A DNA stretch of 64,000 nt from Alloalcanivorax xenomutans (lineage in GTDB: Bacteria > Pseudomonadota > Gammaproteobacteria > Pseudomonadales > Alcanivoracaceae), in NCBI RefSeq assembly GCF_900217905.1, contig NZ_OBMO01000002.1, positions 124,922 to 188,921 on the forward strand. The letters run 5' to 3'. The notes beneath the pieces are model-generated. The model worked only from the letters and a program-made list of their open reading frames with translations. It ran no database searches and was not told where the DNA came from. Below are positions 8,258 to 17,426 of the stretch, one piece after another; positions within the stretch are counted from its first letter, which is position 1; every line of letters starts with the position of its first letter. The position numbers and the translations under genes were made by a program.

Positions 8258-9100
8258 TTAATCCAACTGCTCCCTAGTAATGTCCGTTACTTTTGAATCA
8301 GTTTTTCCAAGTCGGAGAGCGGAGGCAAACTCCAGGGGTGTCTGATACCCCAAGGATGAATGCGGTCGCCGCTCATTGTAGTCCAAGCGCCAGTTGCTGA
8401 TCTTTTCGCGGGCATGAGCAAGATCCCGGAACCAATGTTCATTCAGACACTCATCCCGGAATTTTCCGTTAAAGCTCTCGACGTAACCATTCTGCATCGG
8501 CTTTCCAGGCTGGATCAGCTTCAGCTCAACGCCATGATGGTAAGCCCATTGATCCAATGCTCTGCCAGTAAATTCCGGCCCCTGATCGGTTCTGACGGCC
8601 TTTGGATAGCCTCTGAAGGCCGCTATGCCATCCAGGGTGCGGACCACCTGTTCGCCTGAGATTCCCATAGCAACGGGAATGTCGAGGCATTCCTTGGTGA
8701 AATCATCCACGATCGTCAGGCATTTGATCCTGCGCCCGTTGGTCAAGGAATCCATGACGAAATCCATAGACCACGTATGATTCGGCGCATCGGGCAGAAC
8801 CAAGGGCTGCCGTTCGACCATCACCCCTTTACGGCGCTTGCGTTTGCGGACGGCCAAGCCTGCTTCCCAAAGTCGATAAACCTTTTTGTGATTCACCTCA
8901 GCACCCTCACGACGCAGCAACTGATGAACACGCCGGTACCCGAACCGGCGACGTTCGAACGCAATGGCTTTGATGCGCTCTGTCAGTTCACGCTCCTCGG
9001 GAGAACGCTGAGACTGATACCGCATCGTTGCGCGGGATAACCCGACGAGTGAACAGGCTTTGCGCTCGGATATCGTCGTCTCCGACAGCATGGTACGCAC
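8258..9100 (-). CDS. IS3-family transposase OrfB (DDE integrase), copy 2
   Basis: This encodes the same 280-residue protein as the first copy, with Asp113, Asp172 and Glu208 intact. It is expected to be made mainly as an OrfAB fusion by -1 frameshifting at CGAAAG just before the orfA stop. An identical active copy on each side would allow either single-element or whole-unit transposition. Confidence 0.93.
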   Translation of the reverse strand: MRTMLSETTISERKACSLVGLSRATMRYQSQRSPEERELTERIKAIAFERRRFGYRRVHQLLRREGAEVNHKKVYRLWEAGLAVRKRKRRKGVMVERQPLVLPDAPNHTWSMDFVMDSLTNGRRIKCLTIVDDFTKECLDIPVAMGISGEQVVRTLDGIAAFRGYPKAVRTDQGPEFTGRALDQWAYHHGVELKLIQPGKPMQNGYVESFNGKFRDECLNEHWFRDLAHAREKISNWRLDYNERRPHSSLGYQTPLEFASALRLGKTDSKVTDITREQLD

Positions 9101-9123
9101 AGCCTCGCGCTTGTTCCCGACGG

Positions 9124-9393
9124 TCAGTACTTTCGGTTGAGAGCCGCCTTCAGAGCTTCTGTGTCCAGCATGGACTCGGCCAGCAGTTTCTTGAGCCGGG
9201 CGTTCTCTTCCTCCAGGGCCCTCAAACGACGGGCCTCAGAGACCTCCAAACCACCGTATTTCTTACGCCAGGTGTAGAAGGTTGCGTCCGAGATGTTGTA
9301 CTTGCGACACAGCTCTTTGACCGGCAGGCCAGCCTCGGCTTCCTTCAGAATGGGAATGATCTGTTCTTCGGTGAATCGCTTCTTCATGTTCAT
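9124..9393 (-). CDS. IS3-family transposase OrfA (HTH), copy 2
   Basis: This encodes the same 89-residue helix-turn-helix and coiled-coil subunit as the first copy and should bind the element's terminal repeats. Outward transcription from this element would run leftwards into the restriction operon and could add to its expression; no outward promoter was identified with confidence. Confidence 0.92.
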   Translation of the reverse strand: MNMKKRFTEEQIIPILKEAEAGLPVKELCRKYNISDATFYTWRKKYGGLEVSEARRLRALEEENARLKKLLAESMLDTEALKAALNRKY

Positions 9394-9455
9394 CGTCCTC
9401 TCTGGTGATGAACATTACTAAGATCAGAATGGATTAGAAAGTTGGGGGCAGGTCA

Positions 9456-10188
9456 GATCCGCATCAAACGCGCAACTGGTGGGGCGAGGGACCGGCAATG
9501 AGATCAGGTGCTCCAGGCCACCGCGCGGACAGATCCGGGCGATCGCGGCACCGTCGAAGAGCACACTGAGCAGAAAGCCCTCCCGATCGATCGTCAGCCC
9601 GTCCGGTTTGCCCAGGTTCGCATCAATATGGAGCCATTCCCGGCGATCACGGACGCTCCCCGAATCGGGATCATAAGCGTAGGCATGGATGAGGCCTCGC
9701 CGTGAATCCGTCACATAGAGGGTTCGCCCGCCACGGCTCCACTGGAGGCCATTGATGAGCGTGAACCCGGAATCCATAACGCGCCATCGCAGGTCCGGCT
9801 CCAGGCAATAGAGATAGCCGCTCCCCTCACTCAGTTGTTCATCCATCAAGCCAACCCACAGGCGGCCGGCCGGATCCAGACGGGCATCATTCAATCTGTA
9901 GCCGTCCCGCGCGTGCGGCGCCGTGGCGACTCGCCGCACCACGCCGGATTTATCCACCGTTGCCACATCACAGCCAATCCCGATAATCAGTTCGCCAGCC
10001 TGATTCTCGGTGACGAAACCCAGTGGGCCAGGCATCGGTTGTCGGACGTTCTCGCCGGTCGCCGGACAGTACCTGTTGAGGGAGGCAGCCATCGTATCCA
10101 CCCACAGCAAGCCGTCGCCGAAGCGGCTCCAGACCGGGCTCTCGCCCAGCATTGCCTGCCCCGGAAACGCCACCGATACGGCGCTCAC
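9456..10188 (-). pseudogene. SMP-30/gluconolactonase-family gene, 3' end cut off by the transposon
   Basis: The remaining ~244 residues are an SMP-30/LRE-like calcium-dependent lactonase propeller: GESPVW (residues 15-20), YRLNDARLDPAGRLWVG in the middle, then INGLQWS, TLYVTDS and KPDGLTID. The family continues past PVPRPTSCAF with a final blade, but here the frame runs into the IS end after FDAD and stops at 9424 after ten IS-encoded residues. Full-length relatives have about 290 residues, so roughly 45 are lost along with a conserved C-terminal metal-site region. The missing end should lie to the left of the window. Its start overlaps the SDR gene by 4 bp, suggesting a sugar- or lactone-related pair. 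Activity is probably lost. Confidence 0.85.
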
Positions 10189-11054
10189 GAACGAGGTTCC
10201 TCGTTGCCCACGGCAATGCGCGACCAGCGCGCGGCGACTTCGTCGGTGGTTGCAGCCCGGACCGCGCGCAAATCGCGAGGGTAATCCACACCCGCGGCTT
10301 CCATCGCCCTGGTGGCATGAAACTGACCGTTCGCGGCGCGCAATACCCAGCCGCCTTCCGTGCAGTTTCGGGACGCCAGGAACGCCACGCCGGGTGCGAC
10401 CTCGGCGGGAAGCAATTCGTCCGGTTCATCCTCGATCCCCCACATGCGGGTTTTCGCCACCGGCGACACCGCATTGACGACGATGCCGTGTCGCCGGCCT
10501 TCGGACGCCAGCACGTTCATGATGCCGACCACGGCCATTTTCGCGGCAGCGTAGGACGCCAGCCCTTCCTGAACATACTGGGGATAGAGTGCCCTGCAGG
10601 AGGTGGTCAGGACGATACGGCCGTACCCCGCCGCCTTCATCGCGGGCCAGACAGCCTGAGCAAGCCACAGGGAAGCCTTGGCGGTAACCGCCATCATCCG
10701 ATCAAAGGACTCTTCTTCCAGCACCTCGATCTTTTCGTAGGCGACCCATCCCGCATTGTGGATCAGGGCGTCCAGACGTCCTCCTCCGACGGCCAAAGCC
10801 CTGTGCAGCAGTTCAATGCACGCCTGCCGGGTATCGATGGTCCCCGGTAGGGCATGGACATCCAGCCCTTGCGAACGCAGTTTTGCCGCCACGTGCTCCC
10901 CCACCTTCAGGTCCCGTCCATGGCCGCCAGTGTCCGCACCGGAATCCTGGATCAGAACCTTCGCGCCCTGCTCGGCGATGCATCGAGCGTAGGCCAACCC
11001 AAGACCGCGCCCGGCTCCGGTGATGAGCACGACTTGCCCGTCAAAGTCCGTCAT
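10185..11054 (-). CDS. Short-chain dehydrogenase/reductase
   Basis: This 289-residue classical SDR carries the cofactor loop TGAGRGLG (residues 13-20), HNAG near 96 and the catalytic tail YAAAK near 170, with the matching Ser in VLTTSCRAL. The N-terminal region resembles the (3R)-hydroxyacyl-CoA dehydrogenase part of multifunctional enzyme 2. The ~50 residues after the Rossmann core are longer than in FabG-type enzymes. It is the first gene of a two-gene operon with the truncated lactonase, and a LysR gene is divergent. NAD(P)-dependent oxidation of a sugar or hydroxyacyl substrate is likely; the substrate is unknown. Confidence 0.8.
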   Translation of the reverse strand: MTDFDGQVVLITGAGRGLGLAYARCIAEQGAKVLIQDSGADTGGHGRDLKVGEHVAAKLRSQGLDVHALPGTIDTRQACIELLHRALAVGGGRLDALIHNAGWVAYEKIEVLEEESFDRMMAVTAKASLWLAQAVWPAMKAAGYGRIVLTTSCRALYPQYVQEGLASYAAAKMAVVGIMNVLASEGRRHGIVVNAVSPVAKTRMWGIEDEPDELLPAEVAPGVAFLASRNCTEGGWVLRAANGQFHATRAMEAAGVDYPRDLRAVRAATTDEVAARWSRIAVGNEEPRS

Positions 11055-11106
11055 TGCTTACTCCCACAGCCTCTTGAGGATTCTCAAGGAGCTTAGGAGT
11101 CGCTGT

Positions 11107-11150
11107 TTGATATATCCAATACCATTAAAGTAGCCTGTTAATATATTGAA
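11107..11150. promoter_or_regulatory. Candidate LysR operator region between the SDR and the broken LysR gene
   Basis: Two short AT-rich near-palindromes, TTGATATATCCAA (11107-11119) and TTAATATATTGAA (11138-11150), lie in the divergent intergenic region. LysR-type regulators often bind paired sites of T-N11-A type. Assignment to this regulator rests on position only. Confidence 0.35.
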
Positions 11151-11183
11151 AGTATCAAGCGAAGAGCCCTCCGGAGGTGAACC

Positions 11184-12083
11184 ATCACCACTACCGATCC
11201 CCCTCGCATCAGCCTGCGCACGCTTGAACAGTTTGTCGTGGTGGCGGAAGAGCTGCACTTTCACCGGGCGGCGGCGCGGCTGAACATGTCGCAGCCTCCC
11301 CTCACCCACGCCATCAGAAAGCTGGAAGACGAACTCGGCGTCATCCTGATCAAACGGGACAAACGCGTGCTTGGTTTGACCGACGCCGGCCGGACTTTTC
11401 TTGAACAGGCCCGTGAGACATTGCGCCAGGCGGAACAAGCGGTCACCGCCACACGGGATGTGGCGGCCGGCCGCACCGGAGTGGTGCGCCTCGGCTATGT
11501 AGGAAGTGCGCTCTATGGACGGTTGCCGACGGTCATTCGCCAGTTTCGTTCGACTTATCCAAAGGTGCGCCTGGAATTACGCGAAGCGACCACCGCCGCG
11601 CAGATCGCCGCGCTGCGAGACGGAGAGCTGGACGCGGGCGTTCTCATTCCACCTCTGACCAACGCCCAGGATATTGCTGTCACTCCATTTGACCACGACC
11701 GTCTGTGCCTGGCCCTTCCCCGGGACCACCCGCTGAGCCGGCGCTCCGACCTTGCCCTCACCGAACTGGCGGACGAACCGTTCGTACTCTGACCCAGCGT
11801 TGAGGGAAGCGGCTTTTATCTTCAAGTTGTCCATCTCTGCGCCGATGCCGGTTTCGTTCCCAGGGTCGCGCAGGAAGCACACGGCATGCACGCCGTGCTG
11901 TCCCTGGTGGCCGTCGGCGTTGGCGTCGCCATCGTGCCCGAAAGCATGAAGGGCTTTCGCGAAGACTGGATCCGCTACCACCCACTGCCGGCCCCCGGAG
12001 CCGCTTTCGAACTGGTACTGGCCACGCGCGATCCCTCGCCACCGGTGCGGGCCCTGGTCCGCTCCTTCGGGGCCTCCGGCTAA
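11184..12083 (+). pseudogene. LysR-family regulator, interrupted by an in-frame stop and lacking a normal start codon
   Basis: The first part encodes the winged helix (HFHRAAARLNMSQPPLTHAI) and start of the effector domain up to DEPFVL. A TGA at 11790-11792 then stops the frame. The same frame continues with PSVEGSGFYLQ and on to FGASG, exactly where intact relatives read through, so one codon was lost to a stop. The 5' end is also odd. A good ribosome site (GGAGG at 11173-11177) is followed by ATC at 11184, not ATG. The first usable start in frame is GTG at 11238, which would remove part of helix 1. It is divergent from the SDR/lactonase operon that it may once have controlled. Sequencing error is possible for either defect. 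Confidence 0.75.
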
Positions 12084-12105
12084 TCCACCCCCAAACCAAC
12101 GCGGG

Positions 12106-12525
12106 CTACTCGCCCTGCAAGGTCGCCACTATTCCGCGCGCGCCGCCGTGATCACGGTGCTCGCACAGATAAATCCCCTGCCAGGTTCCCAGGGCCAGGG
12201 TCCCATCATGGAGCGGCAATGACAGGGACGGCCCGATCAGCACGCTCTTGATGTGCGCGGGCATGTCGTCCGGCCCTTCCAGGGTGTGCTCGTAGTGCGG
12301 CGCGTCCTGCGGCACCATCACATTGAAATGGCGCTCCAGATCTCCGCGCACATCCGGGTCCGCGTTTTCGTTGACGGCCAGGGACGCGGAGGTGTGCTGG
12401 ATGAACAAATGCAGCAGCCCCACCCGGTAACGCCCCAACTCCGGCAGTGCCTCGACCACTTCACGGGTGATCAGGTGAAAGCCCCGGGCACGGGGCTTCA
12501 GGGTGATCGTCTGCTGGTACCACAT
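12106..12525 (-). CDS. YjbQ-family protein (secondary thiamine-phosphate synthase type)
   Basis: A 139-residue single-domain protein of the UPF0047/YjbQ family, essentially full length. The conserved [13 protein letters not shown] segment (residues 44-56), [15 protein letters not shown] and the C-terminal [15 protein letters not shown] are visible; their histidines and acidic residues form the presumed active site. Some members have weak thiamine-phosphate synthase activity, but the cellular role is not settled. It starts 3 bp after the hydroxyacid dehydrogenase stop, so the two are co-transcribed. It converges with the broken LysR gene. Confidence 0.9.
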   Translation of the reverse strand: MWYQQTITLKPRARGFHLITREVVEALPELGRYRVGLLHLFIQHTSASLAVNENADPDVRGDLERHFNVMVPQDAPHYEHTLEGPDDMPAHIKSVLIGPSLSLPLHDGTLALGTWQGIYLCEHRDHGGARGIVATLQGE

Positions 12526-12528
12526 GGC

Positions 12529-13497
12529 TCATCCTCCCTGGTTGACGACATTGACCGGCTGTCCGTTCCGCCAGGCATGGATGTTCTCCACGACCTGGTC
12601 GACCATACGCTGACGGCATTCGGTGCTGACCCAGGCGCTGTGAGGGGTGACGATCAGATTCGGCACATCGCCACCGAGCAGAGGGTGATCCGCCGGTGGC
12701 GGCTCCTGGCTGAGCACGTCGAGGGCGGCACCGCCCAGATGCCCGGCCCGCAATGACCGCTCCAGTGCCGCTTCGTCCACCAATGGCCCGCGGGCGGTAT
12801 TGATCAGGAAAGCACCGGGGCGCATGGCGGCCAGGAAATCATCATTAACCAGTCCCTGGGTGTCTTCGGTGAGTGGACAATGCAGACTGATAACGTCGGC
12901 GCGACGGAGAAACTCGGGCAGCGGCACCCGGTCCGGCGCCGGGCCCGCGCCGGGGCGCAGTGACGCGGCCACCAGCACGTCCATTCCCATTGCCCGGGCG
13001 ATGGCCGCCACCTGCCGTCCCAAAGCGCCGTAGCCGATAATGCCGAGGGTACGGCCTGCCAGGTCCACCACCGGGTAGTCCATGCGACAGAACATGGTGG
13101 ATTCGCTCCAGCGGCCCTGTTGGGCATCCCGGTCGTATCGATGCCATTGCGTGGCGAGGCCCAGCATCAGCGCCACCGCATGCTGTGCCACGGTGGCGGT
13201 GGAGTAGCCCACCACATTGCTGACCACGATGCCTTTTTCCCGCGCCGCGCCCAGATCCACGTTATTGGTGCCGGTGGCGGAGATACCGATAAACTTGAGG
13301 TCCGGACACGCGTCCATGGTGGCCCGGTCGATGACCACCTTGTTGGTCACCGCCACGGCGGCGCCGGCGAGACGTTCGGCCACCTGCTCCGGGGCGGTGC
13401 GGTCATGGAAGGTCCAGCCGGACAGCGCGGCCCGCAGCGCCGACAAATCCAGCTCGGAGGGCTTGATGGTTTCGATGTCGAGAAATACGCCTTGCAT
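12529..13497 (-). CDS. D-2-hydroxyacid dehydrogenase (glycerate/hydroxypyruvate reductase-like)
   Basis: This 322-residue cytosolic enzyme of the D-isomer hydroxyacid dehydrogenase family reduces a 2-keto acid with NAD(P)H or runs in reverse. The Rossmann signature LGIIGYGALGRQVA is near residues 150-163. Catalytic Arg is in NTARGPLVDE, the Glu lies in the following segment near LSQEPP, and catalytic His is in TPHSAW near 285. The N-terminus (FLDIETIKPSELDLSAL) and ISATGTNNVDL resemble glycerate dehydrogenase (HprA). It is the first gene of a pair with yjbQ and is divergent from the DUF523 gene. Glycerate versus another short hydroxyacid cannot be settled here. Confidence 0.87.
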   Translation of the reverse strand: MQGVFLDIETIKPSELDLSALRAALSGWTFHDRTAPEQVAERLAGAAVAVTNKVVIDRATMDACPDLKFIGISATGTNNVDLGAAREKGIVVSNVVGYSTATVAQHAVALMLGLATQWHRYDRDAQQGRWSESTMFCRMDYPVVDLAGRTLGIIGYGALGRQVAAIARAMGMDVLVAASLRPGAGPAPDRVPLPEFLRRADVISLHCPLTEDTQGLVNDDFLAAMRPGAFLINTARGPLVDEAALERSLRAGHLGGAALDVLSQEPPPADHPLLGGDVPNLIVTPHSAWVSTECRQRMVDQVVENIHAWRNGQPVNVVNQGG

Positions 13498-13533
13498 GGG
13501 AGATCCTTCGTTGTGAAACCGGACGGGCCCACT

Positions 13534-14178
13534 ATGCTAACGGAATTGCTCAGAGAAATGGGCTTCGAGCCTTCCCAGGGACGCCCGGAGCGGCCACGGG
13601 TGGCGGCCAGCGCCTGCCTGCTGGGCCAGCCAGTGCGCTACGACGGCGGCCACAAATACCATGCCGGCGTGGCCAACACCCTGGCGGCCCGGGTTACCCT
13701 GGTGCCGCTGTGTCCGGAAACCGCCATCGGCCTGCCGGTGCCCCGTCCTCCCATCCAGGTGGTGCTTGTGGGCGAGGCGCAGCGCGTGCGCGGCCTGGCC
13801 ACGCCGAACGATGATTTCAGTGATGCGCTGGCGGAGTACGCCGACAGTCTGGCGCCGGCACTGGATGGCATGGTGCTGAAGTCGCGCTCGCCCAGTTGTG
13901 GCTTTGGCACCACACCACTGCACAACGAGAGCGGCGCGGAAGTCGGTGTCACCAGCGGCGCTTTCGCCGCCCGGCTTCATGCCCGCCTACCGGCCTTGCC
14001 GCTGTGCAACGACAGCGATTTGGATGGCGAGGGCGCGCTGGCCAGTTTCCTGCTGCGGGTCCACTGCCATCATCACTGGCGCCAGGGAAGGTCTCTCGCC
14101 GATCTGCGACAGCGGACACAACACCTTGCCCGGGACCTGCGACAGCCGCTACAACGGTATTTACAGCGTTTTTCTTGA
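13534..14178 (+). CDS. DUF523 family protein (TudS-like thiouracil desulfidase)
   Basis: The 214-residue protein has the three cysteine motifs of DUF523: SACLLGQPVRYDG near residues 28-40, CPE near 63 and SPSCGFG near 118. In characterised TudS these cysteines hold a [4Fe-4S] cluster that removes sulfur from 2-thiouracil. I place the start at ATG 13534 (MLTELL) because the frame upstream lies antisense to the hydroxyacid dehydrogenase. A C-terminal extension of ~60 residues rich in His and Arg (HCHHHWRQGRSLADL) follows the core. It lies 59 bp before betB and may be read with it. Confidence 0.85.
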   Translation: MLTELLREMGFEPSQGRPERPRVAASACLLGQPVRYDGGHKYHAGVANTLAARVTLVPLCPETAIGLPVPRPPIQVVLVGEAQRVRGLATPNDDFSDALAEYADSLAPALDGMVLKSRSPSCGFGTTPLHNESGAEVGVTSGAFAARLHARLPALPLCNDSDLDGEGALASFLLRVHCHHHWRQGRSLADLRQRTQHLARDLRQPLQRYLQRFS

Positions 14179-14237
14179 GATCGGCAGCCAGCGCCGCCAC
14201 TCTTTCAAGATCCCCTTTCGTCAAGCGAGGCCTCCCC

Positions 14238-15701
14238 ATGACACAGCACAGCGACCGACAACTCTGGATCAACGGCGCCTATCGGCCGGCCCGCAGCGGG
14301 GAATTCTTCGACACCCACAATCCCGCCACCGGCGAAATAATCTGTCGCGTGGCTCTGGCCGGCGCGGACGATGTGGATGACGCCGTGGACGCCGCCAAGG
14401 CCGGCCTTGAGCAATGGCGCAGCCAGAGCGGCGCCGCCCGTGGCCGCGTGCTGCACCGCGCCGCCGCTCTGCTGCGCGAACACCGCGACGAACTGGCGCG
14501 TCTGGAATCCCTGGACGCCGGCAAGCCGCTGGCGGAAACGCCGGAAGCGGATGTGGATTCCGCCGCCGATTGCCTGGAGTACTTCGCCGGCCAGGCATCC
14601 TCCCTGCAGGGGGAGTATCAGCAGGTGGAAGGCGGCTTCTTCTACACCCGCCCGGAACCACTGGGTATTTGCGCGGGTATTGGCGCCTGGAACTACCCGT
14701 TACAGATCGCCGCCTGGAAATCGGCACCAGCCCTGGCCGCCGGGAACGCCATGATCTTCAAACCAGCGGAGCTGACGCCGCTGTCGGCGCTGCGACTGGC
14801 GGAGCTGTTCAAGGAAGCGGGCCTGCCCGATGGCGTGTTCAATGTGGTGCAAGGCTTGGCCGAAACCGGCCAGGCACTGAGCCGGCACCCCGATATCGCA
14901 AAAATCTCGCTCACCGGAGAAGTGGGCACCGGCAAGGCGGTGATGCGCGATGCCGCCGGCACGCTGAAAGCCGTTACCCTGGAGCTGGGCGGCAAATCAC
15001 CGCTAATCGTGTTCGAGGACGCCGACCTGGACAACGCGGTCTCCGGCGCCCTGCTCGGCAACTTCTACACCCAGGGCCAGATCTGCACCAACGGTACCCG
15101 GGTGTTCGTGCACCGCTCGGTGAAAGACGCCTTCGTGGAAAAACTGCTGGCGCGCACCCGTGCCTTGAAAGTCGGCGATCCACTGGACGTCGACACCCAT
15201 GTCGGCCCGCTGATCAGCGAAGCCCACATGCGGACGGTGCTCGAGTATATCGAGACCGGTAAGCGCGAAGGGGGGCAGCTGCTGATCGGCGGAGGCCGGG
15301 TCACCGTGCCCGGTCTGGAAAACGGCCATTTCGTTGAGCCCACCATTTTCGACGGCCTCGACGACAGTATGACCATCGTACGCGAGGAAATTTTCGGCCC
15401 GGTGATGTCGCTGCTGACCTTCGATGACGAGGACGAGGTGATCCGGCGCGCCAACGACACCGTTTTCGGTCTGGCCGGTGGTGTGTTCACCGCCGATTTG
15501 AGCCGTGGCCATCGCATGGCCGATGCACTGCAGGCCGGGATCGTCTGGATCAATCACTACAACGTGACCCCCATCGAAATGCCGTTCGGTGGCATCAAAC
15601 AATCCGGCATCGGCAAGGAAAACAGCCGCCGGGCCTTCGATCACTACACCCGGTTGAAAACCGTGTTCGTGGCCCAGGCTCCGGTGGACTCGCCTTACTG
15701 A
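14238..15701 (+). CDS. betB: Betaine aldehyde dehydrogenase
   Basis: This 487-residue NAD-dependent enzyme oxidises betaine aldehyde to glycine betaine, the osmoprotectant. Catalytic Glu lies in TLELGGKSP near residue 253 and catalytic Cys in QGQICTNGTRVF near 287. The N-terminus (LWINGAYRPARSGEFFDTHN) and WNYPLQIAAWKSAPAL are typical of BetB. The ATG at 14238 starts the family-typical N-terminus. It converges on betA and the two coding ends overlap by 7 bp. This is unusual because betB is normally co-transcribed with betA. Assignment is supported by the adjacent choline dehydrogenase and transporter. Confidence 0.93.
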   Translation: MTQHSDRQLWINGAYRPARSGEFFDTHNPATGEIICRVALAGADDVDDAVDAAKAGLEQWRSQSGAARGRVLHRAAALLREHRDELARLESLDAGKPLAETPEADVDSAADCLEYFAGQASSLQGEYQQVEGGFFYTRPEPLGICAGIGAWNYPLQIAAWKSAPALAAGNAMIFKPAELTPLSALRLAELFKEAGLPDGVFNVVQGLAETGQALSRHPDIAKISLTGEVGTGKAVMRDAAGTLKAVTLELGGKSPLIVFEDADLDNAVSGALLGNFYTQGQICTNGTRVFVHRSVKDAFVEKLLARTRALKVGDPLDVDTHVGPLISEAHMRTVLEYIETGKREGGQLLIGGGRVTVPGLENGHFVEPTIFDGLDDSMTIVREEIFGPVMSLLTFDDEDEVIRRANDTVFGLAGGVFTADLSRGHRMADALQAGIVWINHYNVTPIEMPFGGIKQSGIGKENSRRAFDHYTRLKTVFVAQAPVDSPY

Positions 15702-17404
15702 TCGCCGCCGGCCTCGCCGGGGCGCTCGGCCATGCCGGCGCGCTGTCGATCCCGCCAATCCTCATCGAAATACACCGGCACCCCGGCGGCGGGAAGGCTG
15801 CGCCCCAGGATAAGATCCGCCGCTTTTTCACCGATCATGATGGTGGGCGCGTTGAGATTGCCGTTGGTGACCGTGGGCATGATCGACGAATCCACCACCC
15901 GCAGATTCTCCATACCATGCACCCGGCACCGCGGATCGACCACGGCCATGGGATCGGTGCCCATGCGGCACGAACCCGCCGGGTGATAGGCGGTCTCCGC
16001 ACTTTGCGCCAGCCAGTCGTCGATTTCATCGTCGCTGTTTACATCCGGTCCTGGCATCAATTCGCGGCCCCGATAAGGATCGAAGGCCGGCTGATTGAAA
16101 ATCTCACGGGTAAAACGCAAGCCGGCTCGAAACGCTGCCTTGTCTTCTTCCTCGGCGAAATAGTTGAATTGAATGCGCGGCGGCGCTTCCGGATCCGCCG
16201 ACATCAAAGTGACTTCGCCCCGGCTTTTCGGCTTATTGGCCCCCAAATGCACCTGGAAGCCATGTCCTTTCACCGCGCTTGAACCGTCGTAGGCGATGGC
16301 ACCGGCGAGAAAATGATACTGAATATCCGGATATTGCAGACCGGCACGGCTGCGAATGTAGCCGTTGGACTCAAACTGATTGGAAGTGCCAAGACCACGC
16401 CGCAGGAACAGCCAGTTGGCGCCAATCCAGGCCTTGGCCAACGGATTGAGCCAGGCGTTGAGGGTAATTTTTTTCGTGCACTCCTGCTGCACCCAGACTT
16501 CCAGATGATCCTGCAAATTCTGTCCAACACCGGGCAGATCATGCACCACCGGAATCCCCTGCGCCTGCAACTGCGCCGCCGGGCCGATACCGGACAGCAT
16601 CAGCAGCTTCGGCGAGTTGAAACTGCTGGCGGAGAGAATCACTTCCTTGCGAGCTCTCACCCGGCGGGTGGTGCCACCCTGCCGGTACTCCACGCCAATA
16701 GCCTTACGCCCTTCCAGAATCACCCTGGTGGTCAGCGCATGGGTTTCCACATCCAGATTGGCTCGCGCCATGGCCGGCTTGAGATAAGCCACCGCGGTGG
16801 AACAGCGAATACCGTCACGCACCGTCATGTCCATGCGGCCGAAGCCTTCCTGGCGATACCCGTTATAGTCTTCGGTATAGCCGTATCCAGCCTGCCTGCC
16901 CGCTTCGATGAAAGCCCGATACAGCGGGTTCTTCATGTTGTTGCCGTTGCAGGTGGTCAGGGGCCCCTCGTCGCCGCGGTACTCATCGGCGCCATAGACA
17001 CACCCTTCCGCCCGCCGGAAATAGGGCAGAACATTTTGATAGTCCCAGCCTTCCGCGCCCAGGTCCGACCATTCCTCGAAATCGCCGGCGCAGCCACGCA
17101 CATACACCAGACCATTGATGGACGACGAGCCGCCCAGCACCTTGCCACGGGCCTGATGAATACGCCGCCCTTTCAACCCCGGCTCCGGCTCCGAATGGAA
17201 CCCCCAGTCGTAGCGTTTCATGTTCATCGGGATGGAAAAGGCGGTGGGCATGCGGATGAAGATGGAATTGTCCTTGCCACCGAATTCCAGCACCAGCACC
17301 TGATGCCGGCTGTCCTCGCTGAGACGGTTGGCCAGCACCGCGCCGGCGGACCCGGCGCCGACGATCACATAATCCGCTTCGCGATCAAACGTTACCTCGT
17401 TCAT
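15695..17404 (-). CDS. betA: Choline dehydrogenase
   Basis: This 569-residue membrane-associated FAD enzyme of the GMC family oxidises choline to betaine aldehyde. The dinucleotide-binding motif DYVIVGAGSAGAVLANRLSE occupies about residues 11-30. The GMC signatures GKVLGGSSSINGLVY (near 90) and SGIGP (near 300) follow, with catalytic His in AYHPAGSCRMG near 465 and a second in NLNAPTIMIGEKAADL (Asn in this subfamily). The start is ATG 17404, preceded by GGGAGGAG. It lies 22 bp after betT, so both are one transcript. The C-terminal ~30 residues are a polar tail. No betI repressor gene is seen nearby. Confidence 0.94.
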   Translation of the reverse strand: MNEVTFDREADYVIVGAGSAGAVLANRLSEDSRHQVLVLEFGGKDNSIFIRMPTAFSIPMNMKRYDWGFHSEPEPGLKGRRIHQARGKVLGGSSSINGLVYVRGCAGDFEEWSDLGAEGWDYQNVLPYFRRAEGCVYGADEYRGDEGPLTTCNGNNMKNPLYRAFIEAGRQAGYGYTEDYNGYRQEGFGRMDMTVRDGIRCSTAVAYLKPAMARANLDVETHALTTRVILEGRKAIGVEYRQGGTTRRVRARKEVILSASSFNSPKLLMLSGIGPAAQLQAQGIPVVHDLPGVGQNLQDHLEVWVQQECTKKITLNAWLNPLAKAWIGANWLFLRRGLGTSNQFESNGYIRSRAGLQYPDIQYHFLAGAIAYDGSSAVKGHGFQVHLGANKPKSRGEVTLMSADPEAPPRIQFNYFAEEEDKAAFRAGLRFTREIFNQPAFDPYRGRELMPGPDVNSDDEIDDWLAQSAETAYHPAGSCRMGTDPMAVVDPRCRVHGMENLRVVDSSIMPTVTNGNLNAPTIMIGEKAADLILGRSLPAAGVPVYFDEDWRDRQRAGMAERPGEAGGDQ

Positions 17405-17426
17405 GGCTCCTCCCGGTATCAGCGAG

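Larger units (their letters stand above)
3..9455. mobile_element. Composite transposon: two direct IS3-family copies flanking a methyltransferase/McrBC operon
   Basis: Two copies of the same 1,215-bp insertion sequence, in the same orientation and apparently identical, bracket about 7 kb of AT-richer DNA holding six co-directional genes. The right edge cuts an SMP-30 gene, and the four bases after it are gatc. The only two bases visible before the left edge are tc, which fits a 4-bp GATC target duplication spanning the whole unit. The inner flanks (gcca after copy 1, cccc before copy 2) match neither each other nor the outer flanks, so two independent insertions are less likely. Movement as a unit is inference. 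The left target bases lie outside the window. Confidence 0.75.
8241..9455 (-). mobile_element. IS3-family insertion sequence (IS407-type), copy 2, complete
   Basis: This copy has the same length, ends and gene content as copy 1, and the two encoded proteins read the same. The right inverted repeat abuts and truncates the SMP-30 gene. Following bases are gatc; preceding bases are cccc, so this copy lacks its own target duplication. Confidence 0.9.

Noticed and set aside
11790-11792. TGA in the LysR gene considered as selenocysteine
   Set aside because: No LysR selenoproteins are known and no SECIS-like hairpin is evident directly downstream.
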